Assembly (NCBI GenBank): GCA_008638375.1
Contig: CM018032.1
Coordinates: 5,118,501-5,182,500 of the forward strand
DNA: 64,000 nucleotides
DNA from: Nyssa sinensis
Taxonomy: Eukaryota > Streptophyta > Magnoliopsida > Cornales > Nyssaceae
Reading direction: 5' to 3'
Shown here: one piece after another, positions 22,456 through 34,315 of the stretch
Position numbering within the stretch: position 1 is the first letter of the stretch
Layout of the letters: each line of letters begins with the position of its first letter
Translations under genes and position numbers: made by a program
The notes under the pieces: generated by a model
The model's database searches: none
The model's input: the letters and a program-made list of their open reading frames with translations, nothing else
Told to the model about the DNA's origin: nothing

Positions 22456-23580
22456 TCATGACCAGTCATAAATTAAAAAATTTCATCATTCAGGTACTTG
22501 AAAGTCTGAATTCAATGAGTGACTAAGGCCAAATGAGATAGCAAAGTTTTGAAACTTGTGCATTTGATGGACCATTTCAGTAAAATGGCCTCCGAATCAA
22601 ATGTAGGTAATAAATTTGCTAGCAAGAGAGAGGAGTTGCAATTGTATTTTTTTATTAAAAAATTATAAGACCCAAATAAATATACAAGATTTTCTTGTTT
22701 TTATATCAAAAAATTATGGGACCATTTGTTAATATAAAATATAAAAAATAAAAAAAATTAAAATTTAGTATTTTTATTGGAGTATCTAATTTTAATATAA
22801 GTAGCAAATTTGTATATAAGGTAACAAATGACAACTTTGTAACATTTTTGCAAATTTGTATATAAGTAGCAAAATATGTGAATTATACTAATACTTTTAT
22901 TGTTAAATTACACTGATCACAATTGACATTTTTGACAATTACAAAAACACGTGCTAAATTTTGAAGTGACACTAACATATCTTATTTTTACTGTAAAACC
23001 ACATATACATTTCATTTAGTCCAAATTTTATTTAAAATAACAAAAGTACTCCTTTCAATCTTTTTATTTTTTTATTTTTTTTCAATTTTCATCAATTTTT
23101 CTAATTTAAAACAAATAACTTGTATTTTTTTAGTCCAAGAAGATTTCAATTAATATTTATTTTTAAAAATGTTATAAAATTTGGTTAAATTATTAAAAAA
23201 TGCAAAAAATAATAATCATAATGAAAGAGACAATTTTGTCATTTTGAAGGAAAAAAACTAATTGAGAAAGAAGTATTTATAATTTGTCAATAAAAATAAA
23301 AAAAGTCAATATTATTTTAAAATTTTTAAAAAATATTTTTATAATTATTAAAAATTCCAAATAAGAAAAGGATATTTAACCTTACTTTTATTTATATGTT
23401 ATTAATTCATTGATTCGAGTACATTAAACAAAAATTAATAAATCATTTTTGGTCATAGACGGTCGAGCAAGTCTTGATTTGGGCAACGTTTTTAACCCAT
23501 TTTGACACTTAAAAGAAATATTAAAATATAAAAAAAGAAAAGGATGTTTAATCAATATAAAATTAAAAAAATAAAAGACA
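22456..23580. other. Very AT-rich spacer
   Basis: Long A/T tracts; no coding signal, no element ends recognised. Confidence 0.5.
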
Positions 23581-24136
23581 AAAGGATTTCTTTTAGGAGA
23601 CAGGTTGAGCCGTCTGATTCACACTGATTCACCAAATCCAGTGATTGATTAATTATTTCTATTATTATTTTGAAGTGAGACCGGTGACCTACTTCGATTT
23701 CTTTGTCCTCTAACTCATAAATATATAAATAAAATTTAACATATATATATAACTTTAACCCTAACTCAACTTAATAGAACAAAACTCAATTATTTAAAAC
23801 TGATTACATAAAGAATTTTTTCTTATTTTATTTTATTTAAAATATAAAATACAAAGGATTTCTTTTAGGAGAGAGGTTGAGCCGTCTGATTCACACTGAT
23901 TCACTAAATCCAGTGATTGATTAATTATTTCTATTATTATTTTGAAGAGAGGCAGGTGACCTACTTTGATTTCTTTGTCCTCTAACTCATAAATATATAA
24001 ATAAATTATTTTATTTAAAATTTAACATATATATAACTTTAACCCTAACTCAACTTAATAAAACAAAACTCAATTATTTAAAACTGATTACATAAACAAT
24101 TTTTTCTTATTTTATTTTATTTAAAATAAAAAATAC
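23581..24136. repeat. Tandem duplication, two units of ~272-284 bp
   Basis: Unit 1 starts at 23581 and unit 2 at 23853, both with aaaggatttcttttaggaga. They are nearly identical, the second having a short extra ttattttattt-type insertion. Non-coding; the high identity suggests a recent event. Confidence 0.9.
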
Positions 24137-24869
24137 TATTAAAAATATAAACTAAAATTAAATAGTAAAATAAATATTGTTCACACCTTTTACAAAAATA
24201 TTAATCTATCTCACATATTATAAATTTTATTATTTATATATCCCCAATTTAAAATATTTTGTCCGTTTATATTCATTAGTAGTTTGGTCCCTGTACGTTG
24301 CTGCTGTTTTCTCATTGGTTTAAATTTAATAAGTTTGTTTTTTTATTTTGATTTGGTGGTGGCCAATCTGGGTTCATTTTTTATTTTGTTATTAATGTGT
24401 GGCTGTCATTCTCTTGGTTGAAATTATTTCTTTGCTTTTTTTTTTTTTTTGGGTGATTATTTCATGGTTTTAAATAAATTAATACAAAAATTTTAGTTCA
24501 CTCATTATTAAAAAAACTTAGGACTTGAAATTTTTGCAATGAATTCACTAGAGTATTAATACAGAAATTTAAAATTTTCAGTAATCAAACGATATCTCGT
24601 ATCTCTTTTTATAGAAAAAGTCATAATTTCGAATCTATTCAAAATAAGAGTAAATAATTTTCGTATCTATCCAAAATGAGAATAAGCAGGTCATATATAT
24701 AAGTTATACTTGTAAATAAATACCATTTCTATTAACAAAAAAAGAAAAGAAAAGATAAGTACATTTTAATAAAAGAATAATTGGTATTTATTCTTAAAAA
24801 AATATTTAGAATAAACATAGTCAAAATAAAGGAAGGTTAATTTTTTTTGAAAATTAGATAAACATAATG
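24137..24869. other. Spacer without recognisable feature
   Basis: AT-rich; nothing beyond short homopolymer tracts. Confidence 0.5.
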
Positions 24870-26494
24870 GTTTTCTTATTTGTTTACTGCTCAAATATTG
24901 TGGTGGTATATAGCTTGGTCATTTTATTTGAATTCTTTACATTTGCTGGCAATATATTTCTCTGCATTCTTGCTAACAAAATTTCTAATTATCATCAAAA
25001 TTAATCAAATAGGCTTAGCACTTGGAAGTTTTTCGTGCTTGTTTCTCTTGCAATTAAGGATCAAAATTTCATTTCAAAGTATTGTTTTGGTCACCCAAGA
25101 AACATTTCAGAAACACGATGAAAATAGTAAAAAAAAATTAAAATGTGCAGAAACACTTGAAAATATAAAGTAAAATATATAAATTTGTGAAAATAAATAT
25201 TATGATTAACTAATTGGAATTGTTATAAGGTATGCATTTATCCACACAAGACTTGGAACGTTGTAAATGAGCTGAGTTGGGTCATAAATATGGGTGCCTC
25301 GTTTCAGCTGAAATAAGAGTAGTCCCTGAGCTGGGTTTGATTTTAGTCTCATGATTGGATTCAGTTCAACAAATTAACAGTTTATTTGCCTTGACTTCTG
25401 CGAAGTAGGAGACTGTAGAAGAAAACCAGAAACTAGTGATAGATCCGGAAGCAATAATGATTTCTGGAGAACCTTGACATGTTACCACTGGTTACAAAGA
25501 TCCAACCAAACATTTCCAATATATACAGACTATTTCCATTTTAATAATTTAATGTCTAGAGTAGAATTATGAAACTACGAATCTTAGGAAAACTTGATCT
25601 ATCACATCATGAATAAGCAGCTGTACATTCAAATTTCAGCCAAAATTGCATGCCTATTAAGAGGAAGTTAAAATCACGAGTAAAATAATTAAAATATGAA
25701 GAAAGGCTATAACTATCCTATCCATGTTCATGAGCCTTTTTGAACCTAGCCTTTGCTGAATTGCTGATTGAGTGTGGTTTTGTTAGGGTATGGCCATATG
25801 GGCCTAAAAAACTGAGCTTGGCACAACTACATTACAAACAAGCTCAAGCAAGCATAAATTGACTAATCTGGAGTAACTTGATTTCTTTTACATCTTGATA
25901 ACTATTTTTATACTAAAATTCTTAATAACTAAGGCGCCATTCATTTGCACCTTTTAGAAGTACTTATTTACTTTTTAATGCAAACTTTTCTTGCCTTTTC
26001 ACCTAAAAAACCAAGTCCTTTATAAGTGCAATGAATCGGTGCCTTATTTTGTTTTCCCTACGTGCTACTGAATTTCAGGCTCTCAGCAGCTTGTTAGATT
26101 CTTCCCTGCTAAAAATCTACTCTTTAGTTGGCTTTTCTCTTCATGGGAGTTTCTATATTTTAAAGCCCAACTTTACTCTTTAGTTGAGGGTTATTGGATC
26201 ACTCATTCTAACATTTTCCTGTCAATCAATCATTATCCACTAATCCCCTCTGATTGGAACTGTGCTTTACAGTCTTTGAATGCAATTGCTTTTGTTTGAG
26301 GATCTAATATCATTTCTTTAGAAATATATCATCTATGTTCATTTCTTTGTAACCTATGTCATGTGTTGACAGTCTTTATGTTTACATTTCAAAACAAGTT
26401 CCCAATTTCTGTTGGTGCTAATTCCAGCTTCTTGATAACATATTATAGATGTGGCCATTGGATATTTCTTTAATATTTAAATTTGTAAGCTAAG

Positions 26495-26794
26495 AAGCAT
26501 GAATACGAATATGGAATACAAATGCCACAGGACACACGACACAGACATGAAGACACGTCATTTCTCAAAAAAGTATGACACGGACACGTCAGAAACACGT
26601 TGAAAATATATAATTTTTTTATATGACCATTTAATAAAAACTTAGCGTTATTTCAATTAAAATTGACACCAAAATACACAAATTACAAAAATATTCTTAA
26701 GATGTTAAAATAACAAAGTCATTAAATAAAAATTCAAGAACTTTTTCATTTAATCAGCAACATTCATGATTCAAGTTTCAAAACTGTTACATAG

Positions 26795-26835
<41 letters not shown>

Positions 26836-27065
26836 ATGTATAACCAAAAAAAAGGAACTAATGAGAAGAGAAGAAAATGAGGAAAAAAACCACACGAAAA
26901 AAAAAGTGTCCATAATGTGTCCAGAACGTGTCCGAAATTCAAAAAAAAAAAAAAAAAAATGGACACTCCTTTTTAGCGTGTTCGACACGTGTCTAGGAAG
27001 TTTCCAAGAGTGTCGGTATCCGACACGTGTCCGTGACTCAAAATAGAGTGTTCGTATTCATAGTT
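26495..27065. mobile_element. ACACGT-rich dispersed repeat, copy 1
   Basis: Starts ctaagaagcatgaatacg and ends near gagtgttcgtattcatag. Its body is rich in gacacgt and cgtgtcc motifs in opposing orientation toward the two ends. Related copies lie at 54705-55085 and 61543-62125. Ends are imperfect inverted repeats; probably a non-autonomous DNA element, class uncertain. Confidence 0.5.
26797..26836. repeat. (TA)n(TG)n microsatellite
   Basis: TA repeats run into TG repeats; the equivalent tract in the paralogous copy is at 61858-61913. Confidence 0.85.
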
Positions 27066-27236
27066 TGTAAGTAATCTTTATATCATAGCTGAGTAATTAT
27101 TGAGTGAATGTCAGGGTTCAAATTTTATTGATGGTAACTTGAAAAGTATGGACACCAATATCTCAAAAAGATAAAATTTTCAATTTGTTGTATTGAACTC
27201 TTAATTGGAGAAATATATGTGATATTCAAATAATTA

Positions 27237-27330
27237 GGAAGGAAAATTCTATAGTTTTTTGGAGAAGTATGATTGTATTAGACAAAAGAAAACTGCACAA
27301 AGGGGGCCTCCTCCAAGAAGGGAGATCCAG
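27237..27330 (-). mobile_element. LINE 3' tail remnant downstream of DUF247 copy 3
   Basis: Same sequence as 2653-2735 (gaagtatgattgtattagac, then gggggcctcctccaagaagg on the plus strand), part of the duplicated flank. Confidence 0.6.
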
Positions 27331-27655
27331 ATCACCAACTACAAGCAGCTAATCAAAAAAAAATACAGCTAAGTTAAAAGGCCAAAAGCTTGTGAGTTTC
27401 TGTCTCCAGCTAGTAGCAACTAATTCTATGGTTGTAGAAATAGCCTTGACTATGAGATGTTGCCAGATCATTTAAGATATTGATAGGAATAAACACCATA
27501 GACTAAAACGAAAAAAAGTTCTAATTTCGAATTTATACATTCACATTAGAACAACACAAACAAAATCTAATTGAAACAACACATTCACAGACTGCCCAAT
27601 CAAACACTATAAATAACTACAAGCATAATTGAAACATAATATATCGCTCTTCGAT

Positions 27656-28987
27656 CTAAGCAATCAAGGTAATTAGGGCTACTACTGTCTGTATTACAGT
27701 GAAGGAAATGAGGAAAACTGCTGCAATTGTTGAAATACTTGCCCATGGATTGTTGAAATAATTACGCCTTAATTTTGCCATGGCTCGGTTCCAACTTGTT
27801 TTACAATGCTTGTTCAGCTTTCCGCATAAATCAGAGTAATAGTAAGCACTTGAATCAATGAATATTCCATCACCCATCTTGTTGAAAATACGTGCCACCT
27901 CCTCGTCATCCCCCAACAAGTTTTCCATTATTCCAGTGAGTCGAAGTGCAGTCACATCTTTTTCTCTGTTAATAAGGTTATCCATGAAGGTTATGTAATC
28001 AGTAAAGCACATGGGTTTGACATGCGAAGAGTGCTGCTCATAAGCAATGATATTACGGAATAATGTCTCTGTTGAATCATCTACTATAAAATTGGGGATT
28101 TTTAAGTGACCCTGCGCAAATTTTATATCAAAGCAGCTATGAAGACGGCTCTCAACAACTTGGAAGCTAACACCAGCCTCATGAAGCTCCGTCAGACAGG
28201 GCATTTGGGTACAGCTTTCGTTTGAAGAAGTCGGCCTACGTGAGGGACGACAAACATTATGCAACAAGTCAAGAAAGTGCTTGCTTTCACTAACATATTT
28301 GTGTCCCAGAGCACCACGTATATCAGAAATGAGAGATAACGGGGCAATTAGCGTCTGCGTGATAAAAAAAATAGAAAGGTCTAAAAGAGTAGTATGTGAA
28401 TTTGGAATTTGGGTCATGTCGAACAATTCAGAGAGAACGAAGAATGGAAGTTGGTTTTCGAGCAGTATCATGTCAAGTGAGATTTGAATCCTCATCCAAG
28501 GTGATTTAAAAATAGGGTCATCCTCATCCTGTAGTTCTGCTGACCAACGTTTGCGAAGAAACTCAATAAGAAAACAAGCATCAAGCAACATCATTTCCAC
28601 AAAGTTGTCTCTCGTGAGGCATATGGGTTCTGCATAAAACTTACGAGCTCTATCTTCCAATTTCTCCATGAGCAGTACGTAACGCTCCGCAGTCTTCTCC
28701 CTGTTGCGTTTAAGAAGCGAATGGAAATAGCGTAGCTTATGTTCTTCCATTGCACGTAGTTTGGGGTTATCATGATGGTAAGGACCTATAGATACTAGCA
28801 TCGGTGTGTATGCATCAGCATTTACGCGACGTAGTCTATGGTGCACTCTGAAGATACAAGCTTCAGGGAGTAAAGATGGCAAATGATGAATCTTTACATT
28901 GATATTATGCAATATTTTTGGATCAGCTCTATTAAGTCCACTGGAATCTGGAGGAACTCCCTCCTCAATATCGCTGTGATGTTCCAT
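27656..28987 (-). CDS. DUF247 (UPF0481) family protein, copy 3
   Basis: Intact intronless ORF of 443 codons from the ATG at 28987-28985 (MEHHSDIEEG). It carries ACIFRVHHRLRR, AYTPMLVSIGPYHHD, AMEEHKLRYFHSLL, MLLDACFLIEFLRK, LLENQLPFFVLSELF, MCFTDYITFMD and a C-terminal PWASIST plus membrane-like segment. It shares PPDSSGLNRADPKILHNI with copy 2 and is the most divergent in two patches. One is RWSAELQDED after the LLDACF motif. The other is the LSIFFITQTLIAPLSLISDIR region, where copies 1 and 2 read SMIP...TLPAPLSLNS. No frameshift or stop is seen, so it is probably functional or only recently redundant. Confidence 0.93.
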   Translation of the reverse strand: MEHHSDIEEGVPPDSSGLNRADPKILHNINVKIHHLPSLLPEACIFRVHHRLRRVNADAYTPMLVSIGPYHHDNPKLRAMEEHKLRYFHSLLKRNREKTAERYVLLMEKLEDRARKFYAEPICLTRDNFVEMMLLDACFLIEFLRKRWSAELQDEDDPIFKSPWMRIQISLDMILLENQLPFFVLSELFDMTQIPNSHTTLLDLSIFFITQTLIAPLSLISDIRGALGHKYVSESKHFLDLLHNVCRPSRRPTSSNESCTQMPCLTELHEAGVSFQVVESRLHSCFDIKFAQGHLKIPNFIVDDSTETLFRNIIAYEQHSSHVKPMCFTDYITFMDNLINREKDVTALRLTGIMENLLGDDEEVARIFNKMGDGIFIDSSAYYYSDLCGKLNKHCKTSWNRAMAKLRRNYFNNPWASISTIAAVFLISFTVIQTVVALITLIA

Positions 28988-29184
28988 CACTTGGTTTTCA
29001 AATAGAAATAGCTTTGTGACTCAGTACCTGTTAGATTCAAATAAATAAATTGCCATTGCTTAGCAGACAACAAAGATAATTGAACCATCATGCCGATAGT
29101 AGACACGGGTGATTCCATGCTAAAAGATTGTTACTTTGCTGTGTTCCTAAGTAAAAATTAATGGCCATGAGGCGGTGGGCATTG

Positions 29185-29380
29185 ACTTGTATTTGTTTTT
29201 TAAAAAAAAAAAAGGAAAAATAGAGATATACAAATACAAATATACAAAAGGTAGGCCCCCTAAAGAGGCCAAAAGAAAAAAAACACAGAGGAAAGCCACC
29301 CCAAAGCAATGGGAGCCGTACAACTGAGACAAACCAAAGATTCAGGAAACAAAAGGGACCTATTTTAGCCAAGGATGGAT
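29185..29380 (-). mobile_element. LINE 3' tail in the upstream region of DUF247 copy 3
   Basis: Third occurrence of the minus-strand LINE tail found upstream of copies 1 and 2. Here it is cut at the 860-bp deletion that joins ggatggatc to gtaacataaac near 29382. Confidence 0.7.
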
Positions 29381-29434
29381 CGTAACATAAACTTACCCAG
29401 AAGTAATAGTCTATCTTACCTCCGAAATTTGGCT

Positions 29435-29468
<34 letters not shown>

Positions 29469-29820
29469 TTGGATTTCCAAACTCACCGTTCTATTGTCTT
29501 CAAAGTTCTACCCGCCAACTTTGCTCTGTCATTTAGCTATTTATAATGTCTGGGATTCATATTACAATTAGACCAGTTGTCAACTTCTTGCTAGCTGGAG
29601 ACAGATATTTAGGGTATTGAATTATTGATGATTGCATCATGTATGTTATGTCACATTGATTTTAGCTAAAAGGGGTTCGGTAATTGTTCCCTTTAAAGTG
29701 CTTAATTAGCACAAACTCTAATTTAAAATATTTTAATTCAAAAAATTTCTAAGTATTTGTTGACAAAGATACTCTTCTAATATAAAAATTCAAAAATGAC
29801 TAAAACTTTTGAGAAAAAAA
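29381..29820. repeat. Duplicated flank of DUF247 copy 3
   Basis: Homologous to 21679-22260. A CT-rich microsatellite lies at about 29436-29466. Non-coding. Confidence 0.7.
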
Positions 29821-30769
29821 AAAAAAAAAAGTCACACCTAAGAACATCTCCAAAAGACTCTTCAAAGTCACTTTTTAAAAATGTACTTTAATAACTTATG
29901 TAGCACTTTGAAGAGTTAATTTTTGTCTAGGACTCTTCAAAATTTAATATTTTATTATTTTTAATTTTTAACATTATTTAGTTTTGTTTTATTTTATTTA
30001 AATTTTTTCTAATTTTTAAAATGTATATTTTAAATTCCCTCCAATTTTCTTTGAAATTTAAAATTCAGAATTTAAATTCCCTCCAGTTTTATCCAAAATT
30101 TCTAACAATATTAGTGGTAAAAAAATAATATCATAATTTTTCGAGAGGTCATGGTCCCCTTTGTCCCCCCTGCATCTGCCAATGGTTGAGACCATTGACC
30201 TGCTTAACGTTCCATGATTATATAATAATTTTTTTAGGTGAGTTAGTCTTGAATTTTTAGTTATGAACTGTAAATATATTTTTTTCAGCTTCATAAAAGA
30301 AAATAAGATTTGTGAAATATTATGGAACATATATAATCTGTCAAGACATATGGAACCTCTTTATATCATCAAGCACGAAGAAAGAAATTCAATGATTCTA
30401 TTCAGCCAAAAAATAAAGAATCTATAAATAAAATCACCATTAGCTTCCACAGCTTTATGTGGGTATAATAACAAAAGGTCCACATGTGTTTGTGCCTGCA
30501 CTTCAAGGATGACTGGTGACAAAAGAGCATATCATCAATATGACTTTTGCACTTTCTTTCTTGATCAGTAATATGACTTTGCATTTTCCTGTTTCAAAGT
30601 CTAGTCCTCCTCCAACACAAGATCTCAAACAACTTAAACCAGGCATTAACTTTCCTAGGTAACATATCTTGATTATCCAAATAGCTAAAAGAAGTTCTTT
30701 TTATAAATAAAAAAGGGTCAAAAAATAGGAGAAGACAAAAAAAAAAACTGAATAGTTAGGTGCTAAGGA
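29821..30769. other. Spacer without recognisable feature
   Basis: AT-rich; short ORFs only, none with a family signature. Confidence 0.5.
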
Positions 30770-31075
30770 TGGAGCCAGGGGGTGGCTAGGTTGGGCTGTA
30801 GCCCTCCCCAAAATTTGACCAAAAAAAATTTTACTAGTAAAATTCTAGCATTTTGTAAATTAGCCCACACCAAAATTTTACCCTAGCAATTTTTTTACCT
30901 TTCATTTCTCACTTTTTATCCCAAAGTTTCAACTCAATCCAAAATCTTTATCTTAGTTCTCTCATTTCTCTTCCAAAATTTTGGCCCAACTCAATAAATT
31001 TCACTAAAATATTTTCCAAAAAAATTTTAGCCCCCCAAAAAAAAAATTCCTGGCTCTGTACATTTGCCAGCTAAA
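30770..31075. mobile_element. Non-autonomous inverted-repeat element (ggagccagg family)
   Basis: The left end ggatggagccagggggtgg and right end attcctggctctg form a short imperfect inverted repeat around GAGCCAGG. The body is ~300 bp of caaaattttag-type sequence shared with 2225-2450 and 15757-16440. It resembles dTph1-like hAT ends; no target duplication was identified. Confidence 0.5.
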
Positions 31076-31844
31076 TAGCATTGATTCACACCTTAAAGCG
31101 ATTTTTATGGATAATATAGTCATTTTAAACTCATCCCTTCAAATCCTTCCATTTTAATTTAGTCCTTAATATATGAAAAATAAAAAGGAAAAGAAAATTA
31201 TAACACACAAGGGACTAGCTTGATCAATGCAATGCTAGCTGATGTCCTAGACGTAGGAACAGAGACCAAGTTCTAATGTTATGCTGAATTTGATAACATT
31301 TGAAGAGGATTATTTTATGTTCATTTTTAAAGTTAAATGGTGCATTAGTAAAAACATCTAAACTATCAAGTGTGAAAACATGAGTTCAAATTTAAAAATA
31401 GTGATTTTGTGTAAATAATGTCAAATAAATTTCGTTGAGATTCCATAATGTCAAATGCAAATTTTCAAGGTCTATGTTGAATGCCTCCTACAAATGAGAC
31501 AATGAAATAAGAATCTGATTATTGAAGAAATTAAAGCTGCTGCTGAGCTTGCTAATCCAAGCTAATGAAAATAATTTTCAAGTCATCATTATCAATAACT
31601 GTGGCACTATCGAAAAAGAATTAGAAAATATCCATCAAGAATGTAGCAGATCCATAAATTCAATGTTAAATCCAATCAAACTCGCAATTTACCTCTGAAA
31701 TTTGAATCTCAAAACTTTTTGAGAACTGTAATTGTAGGCTACACTTAAATTTAATACCTCAAGTCATAAAATTTGGTAAAAACTACGCAGCAGAGAGAAT
31801 GGTGCTAAAAAAAGAGAGGGTTAGGACAATCAGTACGTATCATA
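31076..31844. other. Spacer without recognisable feature
   Basis: No coding signal or element ends seen. Confidence 0.5.
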
Positions 31845-32035
31845 CCTCGAGTCGAAGGCGTAACGTTGTCTTTCAAAAATCCTTCATCTCCTTCCAGTTA
31901 GCTGCAGCAATCGGTGCATAGCATCGGCAAATTATGCCTAGCTCAACCTTGAACATGTTCAACATATCTCCCACCAATTGAGTAAGGCCGGGTGGTATCA
32001 CGATAGTAGGCTTTCTCTCATTAATTGAGTGTACA
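31845..32035 (-). pseudogene. CACTA (En/Spm) transposon protein fragment, Transposase_24-like
   Basis: The minus-strand translation gives a short run with the pattern of the plant En/Spm-associated domain: IPPGLTQLVGDML, then ELGIICRCYAPIA, then NWKEMKDF. Frames are broken on both sides and no longer ORF exists. Assignment rests on pattern recognition of a divergent fragment. Confidence 0.45.
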
Positions 32036-32819
32036 TCTTCAGTTTGTTATTTTTGCCCTCCCTTGACCTCTCTGTGTGGAGGTCGAACCTCGACAAGAAA
32101 AATGAAATCATAATTAGAAAGTGTAATATAGAAAGTAAAAAAAATATTAAACAAACTTGACTCGAATCTTACCAATATTGTTCCTCTGGTGAGAGGAGGA
32201 TGTGGCAGTCACTGAATCCGGCGAAGTACCATCATGCCTGGATGAAAGTGTGTGATAAGAGCCACTATTCTAATAATGCCTGGACAGATTAAAGGAGCTG
32301 AACAAGAAGATATGTTAATCTATAGGTAAAAGATAGCATGAATTGGAACTCAAAGATTGATACTTGTCTGTATAAGCATACATCATCAGTATGGAAATTG
32401 GCATAGGATTTGGCACATGCATTGGAAAAGCTGTAGCGAGAAAAAAGTTCTGATTTATTTCGATGTAAAAATTTTCAATGATTCAGTTGGGTCACCAGTA
32501 CTAATATGGATTTGTCTGACTGGTCATCTATTTCAAAAACAACAACACATATATTAAAAAGACCATGAATCAGTCTCAATAGAATCATATGTTACTTGCA
32601 TATCAAAGCCTTCTCAAGATACATCAGATAAAATGGATATGACATAGGATTTAGAGATTCTCATCAATAAGTATTTTCAAACTTCTCAAAATCCCAAATT
32701 TCCAACTAACAATGGTCAGGGAAACCTTTACAATAATACATCAAGAATCTTCTTTACCTAATTGGCAGAAAATTAAACTCCAATTAATATACCTCGTGAT
32801 TCATGAACACAATCAGATA

Positions 32820-33160
32820 CATGCGTGGGACATATATGTATTTCCGACTTAAAAGAGTGTCGGAAATAATTATCTTATCTCTGACCATCGGAAACTGTCG
32901 GAAATATGAATCAATAAATTAAAATAGGCGAACTTAAATATGAAATATTTATGGTATATTGCCGACACACTATAGCGTCAGTATTAGTTGATTATTACCA
33001 ACAACACTTAATTTCATCGGTATTAGTTGCTTATTTCCAACAATTCAAATCGTAGGAAAAAATCTCGTTGCCTTAACTTGATAATTCCGACGTCTAAATT
33101 TTTTCCTCTTGAGTGCTGAATTAATCCGAAGTTTTTATTGTCGACAGCAGCAATTCATCG
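32820..33160. mobile_element. CACTA-like subterminal repeat region
   Basis: Repeated short motifs in both orientations (tttccgac, gtcggaaata, atcggtattagttg, ccgacacactatagcgtc) resemble subterminal repeats of CACTA elements. This agrees with the Transposase_24-like fragment ~800 bp to the left. Boundaries and target duplication not established. Confidence 0.4.
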
Positions 33161-33512
33161 GTAAAAGTGCCATTTCTTGCCGTGTCATTTTCATTTAACT
33201 TTCTCATTCAAGACATTTCTCAACTTTTTTTTTCGTCATTTCATTTTTCTTGTTCACTATGGAAGGCGATCTTTTTCTAGATATGCTTCTTGATGACTCC
33301 GATTCTAATGATGAATTGGAGATGTTCATAATAGCTGCTATGAAAGAAGAGCGACTTCAAATGGAGACATGATCCTGGCCACATCGTGGTTCCGTTCCAG
33401 GTCAATCAACTATTTAGCATGATCGTGTCCAAGGCCACAAAAGGTTGTATCAAAGATTATTTTGCTGAAAATCCTGTTTATCCACCAAATCTATTCAGAA
33501 GGAGGTTTCGGA

Positions 33513-34250
33513 CAATGTTTTAAAAACCGGACCGTTCAATAAACCGAAAAAATGACAGGGTCACGGGTCAGTGGTTCAACCATCGGACCAACCGTAATTG
33601 AACCGTGACGTCATAATTATATAATAAATCTATTTATTAATAAATAATAATACATTAAATTAACAAAAAAAAATGTAAAAAACCATTAAACTCATTCTAT
33701 AATTTTTCTCACTTTCCTAAATTAAATTATCTTTTATTTTACCACTTCCTTTCTAGAAAAGAGAAGTTTAGAAATTGATATGCAATTTCAGACTTTGAAT
33801 ATGCATCAAAGATAAGATTAAAAATTTAAAAGCAATCCAATTTGTATTCTGTTGTCACAGAATTAAATCCCTCACTAAAGCTTAAAAAATCAGCATATGA
33901 AATGAAGCAATCTATGTAAATCGCATCAAACAATTTTTCATATTAAAATCCAAGTACAAGCACCAAATGCATTATATTATATTATTAACTAATCATGTCA
34001 TAATAAAACATCAAGCAACTCTTCATATTAAAGGTCCTATTAGTATTGCCCAGAAACAATTTTTACCTTCAATATCAATAGCAATTTATGAAGCATTAAG
34101 CAGATCTGGAATCCGTAGATGGTAGATCCAACTTCCTTCAAAGCATTATTACTAGTATAATTTTTTCTTCACTGGAAAAAAGAAAAAGAAAAAAACGAGT
34201 TATAAGAAAACATAACAGTGGAAGAGAAAGAATATCAAAGTGAGGGAAAT

Positions 34251-34315
<65 letters not shown>

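Larger units (their letters stand above)
24870..27095. repeat. Segmental copy of the OB-fold gene's intron 3
   Basis: Nearly collinear with 59540-62145, which lies inside intron 3 of the gene at the right end. Only one block is missing, about 387 bp corresponding to 60854-61240. At that point the copy carries a 13-bp repeat of nearby sequence (tactctttagttg at 26118 and 26174). Small ORFs here are intronic and not genes. Confidence 0.85.

Noticed and set aside
24880..25173. Membrane-protein-like ORF (also at 59550-59831)
   Set aside because: Both copies are intron sequence of the OB-fold gene; the two translations diverge without codon-level constraint.
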